DNA of 64,000 nucleotides from Flavobacteriaceae bacterium F08102. GTDB lineage: Bacteria; Bacteroidota; Bacteroidia; Flavobacteriales; Flavobacteriaceae. The stretch covers positions 186,001 through 250,000 of the forward strand of contig JALKAY010000004.1 in assembly GCA_023015935.1 (NCBI GenBank), written 5' to 3'. Numbering within the stretch: position 1 is the stretch's first letter; every line of letters starts with the position of its first letter. Shown here piece after piece: positions 57,680-64,000 of the stretch. Position numbers and translations under genes: made by a program. Under the pieces are notes generated by a model. That model was not told the DNA's origin. It did no database searches and saw only the letters and a program-made list of their open reading frames with translations.

Positions 57680-58357
57680 CTAAAGACTTAGGTCTTGACC
57701 GATGTCTAATAAGGTAAGATCTATCCCTTGTTTAGCAAAAGCATTCTTAGCCTGTTCATGATCAATTTTAATATATCCAAAGGTATCATAATGCACTCCT
57801 AATACACGTGTACATTTAACAAATTGTGCGGCCATCACTGCGGCGTCAATCCCCATAGTGAAATTATCCCCGATGGGTAAAATAGCGAGGTCAATGGCAT
57901 GAAATAATGGCAACAACTTCATATCATAAGTCAACGCGGTATCACCAGAGATATAGACACAACCTTCATTTGTGGTGAGTACAAAGCCACCTGGTTGCCC
58001 CCCATAACTTCCATCAGGAAAAGAACTACTATGTACCGCATTGACATAGTTTAGTGTTCCAAAGTCAAACTGCCAAGAACCACCATGATTCATTGGGTGC
58101 CCTTTGCAACCTTTTTTTGTAAAATGCTCTATAATTTCAAAATTAGAGACTAAGGTTGCTCCGGTCCGTTTTGCAATGCGTTCTACATCTAAAATATGAT
58201 CTTGATGTGCATGTGTAATGAGAATATAATCTGCAGCTAAGCTATCTACATCAATTGAAGAAGCCAATTCATTTGCTGAGATAAATGGATCTACCAATAC
58301 CGTTTTACCACCGGTGGTAATAGCCAAACTTGCATGGCCTAAATACTGAATTTTCAT
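57680..58357 (-). CDS. UPF0173-type metallo-beta-lactamase-fold hydrolase
   Basis: 225 residues, no signal peptide. Motifs: THAHQDHI (metal site), HPMNHGGSWQFDF, YISGDTALTYDMK and HYDTFGYIK. Substrate unknown for the family. Placed 21 bp before menC and 30 bp after menA in one run of genes, so it may act on a menaquinone precursor; that is an inference from position. Confidence 0.85.
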   Translation of the reverse strand: MKIQYLGHASLAITTGGKTVLVDPFISANELASSIDVDSLAADYILITHAHQDHILDVERIAKRTGATLVSNFEIIEHFTKKGCKGHPMNHGGSWQFDFGTLNYVNAVHSSSFPDGSYGGQPGGFVLTTNEGCVYISGDTALTYDMKLLPLFHAIDLAILPIGDNFTMGIDAAVMAAQFVKCTRVLGVHYDTFGYIKIDHEQAKNAFAKQGIDLTLLDIGQDLSL

Positions 58358-58387
58358 GAATACTAATTTTATTTAAATGTACTAAAT

Positions 58388-59284
58388 TTATAGGATTCGT
58401 CCGATTCCAAACAATATAGCAAAGAGAAAAGTACTCAGTGCCAATTTTTTCAATTCAGGATCTAACAATTCTGCGTCTTTGTTTTGATACACCGTCCTTA
58501 CATGTAAAAAAATGGGAATAAAGGCAATTACAAAGATAAAGTCAGTCCATTTTCCGGGCCTAGCACCACCATATAACAGTGCTGAAAAAAAAGCCCCTAT
58601 AAGTAAATAATAATGATAATACTTTGCGAATTCTTCCCCAATTTTAACGACTAAGGTATTTTTGCCAGCGCTGGCATCAGATTTTCGATCACGTAAATTA
58701 TTCAAATTCAAAACTCCTGCACTCAACATTCCGATACTCGTAGCCGGCATTAATAACCACCAGTTAAAAGTTTTAGTGTATAGAAAATAACTTCCAACTA
58801 CGGCCAACCATCCAAAGAACAAAAACACAAAAACATCCCCAAATCCATTATACCCATACGGATTATGTCCCATTGTATATTTTATAGCTGCTGCAATACA
58901 CAGTATCCCTAACCCTACAAAAAGTAAAAAATAATTCCAATGGGTCTTACCGAAAGCCAAATACAGCAAACCTAAAGCAATACAAAAAGTGATAGCCGCG
59001 GTCCATTTTATAGCGGTTAACATTTGTTTTGGACTAATAATACCGCTTTGCAATCCGCGTTGTGGTCCGACGCGTTCGTGATTATCCGTCCCTTTCACTC
59101 CATCTCCATAATCATTTGCAAAATTAGAAAGCACTTGAAATCCTACCGTAGTAAACATAGCAAGAATACAGATACTCCATTGAAAGGCTCCCTCTTCAGC
59201 AGCTAGAAAACTTCCGAGAATTATGCCTGATAGAGACAGCGGTAAGGTCCTCAGTCGCGCGGCTTTTAAAAAGGCATTAAACAT
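58388..59284 (-). CDS. menA: 1,4-Dihydroxy-2-naphthoate polyprenyltransferase
   Basis: 298 residues, about nine membrane segments of the UbiA superfamily. The two Asp-rich motifs are NFANDYGDGVKGTD (about 54-67) and NLRDRKSDASAGKNTL (about 195-210). It prenylates DHNA to demethylmenaquinone. Same strand and close spacing as the hydrolase and menC. Confidence 0.93.
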   Translation of the reverse strand: MFNAFLKAARLRTLPLSLSGIILGSFLAAEEGAFQWSICILAMFTTVGFQVLSNFANDYGDGVKGTDNHERVGPQRGLQSGIISPKQMLTAIKWTAAITFCIALGLLYLAFGKTHWNYFLLFVGLGILCIAAAIKYTMGHNPYGYNGFGDVFVFLFFGWLAVVGSYFLYTKTFNWWLLMPATSIGMLSAGVLNLNNLRDRKSDASAGKNTLVVKIGEEFAKYYHYYLLIGAFFSALLYGGARPGKWTDFIFVIAFIPIFLHVRTVYQNKDAELLDPELKKLALSTFLFAILFGIGRIL

Positions 59285-59333
59285 GATCTAGGTTAAATTT
59301 TAGCAAACGCTATGTCGTGCTGTTTGACGTATG

Positions 59334-59936
59334 TTAATGGAGGTATTCTCTTTCTTCACTTAACTCTAGGGCTTCTCTAATATTTATAGGTTGACCATAC
59401 GATTGAGCAATAATAAAGCAATCAGAAAAACCTAAGCGTTTTAAATCCTCTTTAAGAACAAGGGCTTCTTTATAAGTTACAAAGTTTCCAATTGCATACT
59501 TATTAAATCCATCCTCCTGAAATTCTTTCATATGAGCGAGGTCTTCTGAAAACAACTTCGCTTTAAAATTATTAAATGCGCCAATCTGAATACTGTAAAC
59601 AACCGTTTGTTCTATAATTTGATTAGATTGATTTAGATTTATTTTAGGATTATTTATCGCTTCCTCCATTTTCTCCAACGAGTCATTACTGATCAGGGAT
59701 AGGTTGTGTTTTTCTAAGTATTTAGCATTTGGCTTATCATCCTTTGGTAAAAAGGACCAAAGAAATAAAATAAGTGCCAACAATCCGAAAATACCCAAAA
59801 TAATACGTTGCTTTTTTAAGATGGCATTATTCTCTTCCTCTTCTTTGAGTAGATAGTTCAGTTTATTGATGGTCTGATTAGCTTTATCGACCTCTTCGTA
59901 AATATTTACTAAATTTTTATCTTTGATATAGGGCAT
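59334..59936 (-). CDS. Single-pass membrane protein with a SPOR-like C-terminus
   Basis: 200 residues from the ATG at 59936 (an upstream ATG at 59960 overlaps the preceding gene). N-terminal coiled coil (VDKANQTINKLNYLLKEEEENN), one membrane helix (about 45-64), then a C-terminal domain (YSIQIGAFNNFKAKLFSEDL...YKEALVLKEDLKRLGFSDCFIIA) resembling SPOR peptidoglycan-binding domains. One base separates it from the Fe-S gene. Likely a cell-division or envelope protein. Confidence 0.75.
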   Translation of the reverse strand: MPYIKDKNLVNIYEEVDKANQTINKLNYLLKEEEENNAILKKQRIILGIFGLLALILFLWSFLPKDDKPNAKYLEKHNLSLISNDSLEKMEEAINNPKINLNQSNQIIEQTVVYSIQIGAFNNFKAKLFSEDLAHMKEFQEDGFNKYAIGNFVTYKEALVLKEDLKRLGFSDCFIIAQSYGQPINIREALELSEEREYLH

Positions 59937-59937
59937 A

Positions 59938-60717
59938 TTAAAGTTCTTGGGCGTTAGCAATTAATTCGGCAACATCTAACACTTGAACAGTGGCCTCTTT
60001 ATTTTTATTTTTCACTCCGTCAGTCATCATAGTATTACAAAAGGGACATCCAGTTGCAATAATTTCAGACTGCGTATCTAATGCTTCTTCGGTTCGCTCT
60101 ACGTTAATATCCTTATTTCCTTTTTCAGGCTCTTTAAACATTTGTGCTCCACCAGCTCCACAGCACAAGCCATTTCGCTTACAACGCTTCATTTCAATGA
60201 GCTCTACTTCTAATTTCTGAATAAGGTCACGGGGTGCCTCGTATATGTCATTAGCTCGTCCCAAATAACACGGGTCGTGGAATGTAATTCGTTTTCCTTT
60301 GTAGATTCCGCCTTCTATGGTAATTTTCCCTTCAGATAGCAATTGCTTTAAAAATTCTGTATGATGCATCACAGCATAATCCCCTCCTAAACCAGGGTAT
60401 TCATTTTTAAGCGTATTAAAACAGTGGGGACAGGTAGTTACTACTTTTTTTATGCCATAGCCATTCATAACCTCTATATTGGTCATGGCTTGCATTTGAA
60501 AAAGAAATTCATTACCCGCTCTTTTAGCAGGATCGCCAGAGCAACCTTCTTCGGTACCTAAAACGGCAAAATCTACCTTCGCTTTTTGAAGTATCTTCAC
60601 AAAAGCTTTGGTTATCTTTTTGGCGCGGTCATCAAAGCTTCCAGCGCAACCAACCCAAAATAACACTTCGGGTTGCTTACCTTCCGCCATAAACTCGGCC
60701 ATGGTAGGTACATTCAT
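59938..60717 (-). CDS. Fe-S oxidoreductase subunit with two CCG domains
   Basis: 259 residues. Two cysteine-rich (CCG) domains: CPHCFNTLKNEYP with CYLGRANDIYEAPR, and CCGAGGAQMF with GCPFCNTMM, as in HdrB, GlpC and LutA. It typically binds a non-cubane or 4Fe-4S cluster and transfers electrons with a quinone-linked partner. The membrane Fe-S gene downstream of the HAD gene completes the pair. Confidence 0.88.
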   Translation of the reverse strand: MNVPTMAEFMAEGKQPEVLFWVGCAGSFDDRAKKITKAFVKILQKAKVDFAVLGTEEGCSGDPAKRAGNEFLFQMQAMTNIEVMNGYGIKKVVTTCPHCFNTLKNEYPGLGGDYAVMHHTEFLKQLLSEGKITIEGGIYKGKRITFHDPCYLGRANDIYEAPRDLIQKLEVELIEMKRCKRNGLCCGAGGAQMFKEPEKGNKDINVERTEEALDTQSEIIATGCPFCNTMMTDGVKNKNKEATVQVLDVAELIANAQEL

Positions 60718-60781
60718 TACTATTAATTTTAGAGTTACTTAAAATATACGTAAAAATAACGTTTCTGTTCGGTAAATACAA

Positions 60782-61216
60782 TTAATCTTTAAAAACTTGT
60801 ATGGTCACCTCTTTATCTACTAATTCTGTAAATTTTCCTTTGTATCTCGTGGCTTTAACCAAATGATTATCTATCCAATGGTAATTTCCACCACGGGGTT
60901 TACCCATCAGCAAACTGTGATACTTAAACCCATTTTTTTTCAACCAAATTTCGGTATACTCACGATGTTCTTCCGTACGCGAGGTAAAAAAACAAATGAT
61001 ATGACCTTTATCATACCATGAATTTAAGGTTTTAAGTGCATCAGGATACACTTCTGCAGTCAACATCCGCTCAGGTTCTTCATTGGGGATATCATCACAT
61101 ATTGTCCCGTCGATATCAATTAAATAATTTTTAACACCTTCGGGTAATTCAGGACTCAATAAATTCCCCTCAGCATCTCTTAATTCTTTTAATTCTTTGT
61201 TAAATTTACTCTTCAT
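60782..61216 (-). CDS. HAD-like phosphatase
   Basis: 144 residues. Motif I is DIDGTICDD (about 33-41), FFTSRTEEH gives motif II, and KPRGGNYHWIDNH the late Lys and Asp. A small HAD fold without a cap. Substrate unknown. Overlaps the membrane Fe-S gene by 11 nt, so translation is coupled. Confidence 0.82.
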   Translation of the reverse strand: MKSKFNKELKELRDAEGNLLSPELPEGVKNYLIDIDGTICDDIPNEEPERMLTAEVYPDALKTLNSWYDKGHIICFFTSRTEEHREYTEIWLKKNGFKYHSLLMGKPRGGNYHWIDNHLVKATRYKGKFTELVDKEVTIQVFKD

Positions 61217-62513
61217 CTTTCCAGTTTAAACGGTCTAATTGATTGTACTGCCATGGTGCTGCATTATTTTCAATGTTAGTCATCATCGCATTAAGTTCTT
61301 GTGGTGCAGCGGATTTCTCCATTACTTGAAACCGTCTCATAGCTAAAATGATAGAGAGCGGATCAATACTCACTGGGCACTCCTCAACACATGCATTACA
61401 GGTTGTACAAGCCCAAATTTCTTCGGGTTTAATCGTATCTATTAGGCCTTTTCCGTCAGGAACGAAACTGCCGTTTTTATCAATGTTCTTACCAACCTCC
61501 TCTAATCGGTCTCGCGTTTTCATCATAATAGCTCGAGGAGAAAGTTCTTTTCCAGTAATATTTGCAGGACAAACAGAGGTACATCGACCACATTCAGTAC
61601 ACGTATATGCATTGAGTAACTGAATACGATCTAGATCAAATACATCTTCTGCACCAAATTTTTCAGGTACCCCATCCGCCTCTTCTTCTGAAGTTACAGC
61701 ATATGGATCCGCAGCTGGATCTAACATCATTTCGACTTCTGCCGTTACTGACGCTAAATTATCGAATTGACCTTTGGGGGTTAGTTTTGCATAATACGTG
61801 TTTGGAAATGCCAAAAGAATATGTAAATGTTTTGAATAGTACAAATAATTTAAGAATATCAAAATCCCCACAATATGCAGCCACCAAGCACTTCGCTCTA
61901 TTGCATGAACGGTTGCTGGATTAAGTCCTTGAAACCATGGCGTTATAAATTGACTAATTACATTTCCTGAATTTGCCTCTTGAAAATGAACATCCGTAGC
62001 ATTCATGGTCAAAAATAAAATCATCAACACCATTTCAAAATACAGAATATAAAGCGCATCATTTTTAGGGAATCCCTTCATCTCTTTATTCCAAAATCGC
62101 GGTATTCTCACGACCATTCTTCGAAGCCAAAAAACAATCACAGCAATGAGTACTAACAATGCGAGTACTTCAAAAAAGCCAATTAAGAATCCATAAAACC
62201 CACCCATAAAAGACAACGCTCTATGCGTTCCAAAAAGACCGTCAATAACAATCTCTAAGACTTCAATATTGATAATTACAAAACCAACATACACAATAAT
62301 GTGTAACACTCCTGCGATCGGTCGTCGTACCATTTTTGACTGCCCTAAAGCAATTCTCGCCATGTTTCTCCACCGTTGCCCCTTCTGATCAGAACGATCC
62401 GTTTTTCTTCCAAGCTGGATATTACGAATTAGTTTTCGTACGTTAATCACAAAAAAACCAATCCCACAAAAGAGTAAAAGTGCAAATAAAATGTTGGGTA
62501 AATATTGCATCAA
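61206..62513 (-). CDS. Membrane-bound Fe-S electron transfer protein
   Basis: 435 residues. About six membrane segments (1-240) of the cytochrome b/nitrate-reductase-gamma type, followed by two 4Fe-4S motifs: CTECGRCTSVCPAN (about 304-317) and CTTCNACVEECPVS (about 366-379). With the CCG protein it forms a quinone-linked electron transfer pair; donor unknown. Two ATGs are adjacent at the start. Confidence 0.87.
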   Translation of the reverse strand: MMQYLPNILFALLLFCGIGFFVINVRKLIRNIQLGRKTDRSDQKGQRWRNMARIALGQSKMVRRPIAGVLHIIVYVGFVIINIEVLEIVIDGLFGTHRALSFMGGFYGFLIGFFEVLALLVLIAVIVFWLRRMVVRIPRFWNKEMKGFPKNDALYILYFEMVLMILFLTMNATDVHFQEANSGNVISQFITPWFQGLNPATVHAIERSAWWLHIVGILIFLNYLYYSKHLHILLAFPNTYYAKLTPKGQFDNLASVTAEVEMMLDPAADPYAVTSEEEADGVPEKFGAEDVFDLDRIQLLNAYTCTECGRCTSVCPANITGKELSPRAIMMKTRDRLEEVGKNIDKNGSFVPDGKGLIDTIKPEEIWACTTCNACVEECPVSIDPLSIILAMRRFQVMEKSAAPQELNAMMTNIENNAAPWQYNQLDRLNWKDEE

Positions 62514-62910
62514 TAAATATATTACAGCTTCAAACTATATAAATAGAGTTAATTGAATCTTGAATTAACTCATTACAAATACTTAATAACAAGGATATTA
62601 CAATCAAGACATCAATTTATTAGCTCTGAATGTAAAACTAATGAAATATCTATATCTAGATAAATAGTTTGAGAATTAGTTATTAACTATTTATGCAAGG
62701 GTGTTGATTAGTTTTTAAACGCTATTACCAATTCCTTTGTACAGGCTTAAGAAGAGTGAGTGAACAGAGACATCTATTATCACCCTACACATATCTTATT
62801 ACTCGCTCATTACACAAATGAGCACGAATAACCGTTACATAAACAATAGGTCAAGTCCATCTTTTTCGCACCTACTAAAACTTTATCGCACGACCTATAT
62901 CGAATCCGTT
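62514..62910. other. Gene-free stretch
   Basis: Between the membrane Fe-S gene start and the MlaD gene stop. It should hold the Fe-S operon promoter and MlaD's terminator, but I found no full TANNTTTG or strong hairpin. A 72-codon plus-strand frame at 62818 runs into the MlaD gene and is not credible. Confidence 0.4.
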
Positions 62911-63846
62911 TTATTCAGCCTTCGCTTCTTCGTAGGGTTTAGGACGTTTACCGAAGAGAGAGAAATGTACAAATCGCTTCGGATTTACTTTAAGTTCATG
63001 AAGCAACTCCTCCATTTCTTTTGCAGCATTTTCTAAATTTGTGTACAGCCCTTCATCTTTAAGTAATTTTCCGACCGTACCTTCGCCGCTTTCTAATTCA
63101 GCTAGTAAGGTATCAAATTTACCAAGTGTACCTTCAAACTTTTGCACCATAGCATTTAACCCTGCATTATTTAAGGAGTCTGTAAGACTTACAAGATTAT
63201 TTGCCGCAAGTGAAGCACTACTGAGAATGGTGTCAAGTTTTCCGTTTTTTGACAACATTCCATTGAGCTTATTAGAGGCTGCATTAAAGTTCTTCATTAC
63301 CGAATTTAAATTCGTCAAAGTCTCTTGTAAGTGCTGCTTACCATCCGCATCAAATACCGTATTAAAACCACCTAACAAGGTATCTGCATTAGATAAAAAA
63401 GACTCTAATTTATCTTGTAGGGGACCTATTTGATCATCAAGTGCACCTAAAATTCCCACCTCAATAGATCCGGGCAAAGTATCTCCAGACATTGCTTTTT
63501 CGCCTGTGTGGGATACCAAAATCTTGATAGACTTCCCGTTAATTAAATCAGGGCTATAAATTTCAGCTACACTTTGTTTGGAGAATTCAATTGGATTTTC
63601 AATAGAGAGTTCAATTAATAAAACCCCTTTCTTTTCTGGATGAAATTTAATATCCTCTACCTTTCCAACATTTAAACCATCAATGGTTACAGGTGCTGAA
63701 ACAGCGAGGCCTTGCACATTTGAATATTCTACAAAAAAAGTTCTATTATTCTTAAAAAGATTGGTTCCTTTTAAAAAATTAAAGCCCCATATAAAAAACA
63801 CAATGGCGGCAATTGCAATGATTCCTGTTTTTAATTCTCTTGACAT
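62911..63846 (-). CDS. MlaD/MCE domain protein
   Basis: 311 residues. N-terminal membrane helix (about 7-25, GIIAIAAIVFFIWGFNFLKG), then an MCE domain (about 35-115: FFVEYSNVQGLAVSAPVTIDGLNVGKVEDI). A long helical tail follows (about 130-290). It binds lipids and shuttles phospholipids between the membranes with an Mla/Mce ABC complex, whose other genes are not in the window. Lies 64 bp after the amidase fragment. Confidence 0.9.
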   Translation of the reverse strand: MSRELKTGIIAIAAIVFFIWGFNFLKGTNLFKNNRTFFVEYSNVQGLAVSAPVTIDGLNVGKVEDIKFHPEKKGVLLIELSIENPIEFSKQSVAEIYSPDLINGKSIKILVSHTGEKAMSGDTLPGSIEVGILGALDDQIGPLQDKLESFLSNADTLLGGFNTVFDADGKQHLQETLTNLNSVMKNFNAASNKLNGMLSKNGKLDTILSSASLAANNLVSLTDSLNNAGLNAMVQKFEGTLGKFDTLLAELESGEGTVGKLLKDEGLYTNLENAAKEMEELLHELKVNPKRFVHFSLFGKRPKPYEEAKAE

Positions 63847-63910
63847 CGTAAGGTTATAGTTCTGTTCAACAATATTACTAATAATTTTTCAGCAAGGCAT
63901 TAAATCCAAA

Positions 63911-64000
63911 TCACTTTCCATCCAAAGCATCCTTGACTGATATTTTCGTACCATTCTTAAACGCAACAATAAAGGAAGAAGTATATCCTTTCGCTTTTGC
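63911..64000 (-). CDS. 3' end of a probable N-acetylmuramoyl-L-alanine amidase
   Basis: The last 29 codons before a TGA (63911-63913) give AKAKGYTSSFIVAFKNGTKI and SVKDALDGK, which resembles the C-terminal part of flavobacterial amidases next to MlaD genes. Only the tail is inside the window, so the call rests on recall of similar neighbours and is tentative. Confidence 0.5.
   Translation of the reverse strand, partial: AKAKGYTSSFIVAFKNGTKISVKDALDGK

Noticed and set aside
62818-63036. 72-codon plus-strand frame beside the MlaD gene
   Set aside because: Runs antisense into the MlaD gene, with no start signal or recognisable product.

Overview
The window is a 64 kb piece of a low-GC Bacteroidota chromosome, most likely a marine Flavobacteriaceae member. 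Reasons: the Bacteroidota-type -7 promoter element TANNTTTG, many lipoprotein signals, a CcoN-CcoO fusion with a one-haem CcoP, a DnaJ with only two zinc motifs, clade II (Sec/lipoprotein type) NosZ, DUF4290 and CAL67264-type proteins, and menaquinone genes. The genus cannot be fixed from the sequence. I see no insertion sequence, prophage, CRISPR array or tRNA.

Layout. 1-9.2 kb: a cation/proton antiporter (cut by the window edge), a TlpA-like thioredoxin, RNase P RNA, two near-identical terminator modules, dnaJ-grpE, murA with a DUF4290 gene, and a UvrD/PcrA helicase. 9.3-17 kb: small envelope and redox genes, ettA, an old-yellow-enzyme/dienoyl-CoA reductase, a double Fe-S protein and an FMN reductase. 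17.4-25.5 kb: a six-gene same-strand cluster of uncharacterised proteins built round a classical-type AAA ATPase, with two membrane proteins and a long coiled-coil protein; it is the best candidate here for an undescribed system. 26-30.5 kb: carboxyltransferase, YebC, TsaE, alanine dehydrogenase.

30.5-51.8 kb is an anaerobic/microaerobic respiration island: an Rrf2 regulator, a complete clade II nitrous-oxide reductase cluster (fasciclin lipoprotein, cytochrome c, nosZ, nosB-like gene, nosL, cupin, nosD-F-Y, lipoprotein), the B12-dependent ribonucleotide reductase nrdJ, the cbb3 oxidase operon (ccoS-NO-Q-P-G-H-SafE), the copper ATPase ccoI and a divergent Crp/Fnr regulator. Four copies of a palindrome of form ATGAY-N4-RTCAT lie here. 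In three promoters (nos, cco, ccoI) exactly 30 bp separate the palindrome from the end of a -7 element, giving a centre near -41.5. This strongly suggests one regulon run by the local Fnr-like protein. The ccoI copy also covers the -33 region of the regulator's own promoter. The fourth copy lies ahead of a gene-free stretch ending in a terminator, which may encode a small RNA.

52.4-64 kb: TrmH, a zinc-less sirtuin, menaquinone genes (menE, menC, menA) with a CPBP protease and a metallo-beta-lactamase-fold protein among them, a Fe-S oxidoreductase pair, an MlaD protein and the tail of a probable cell-wall amidase.
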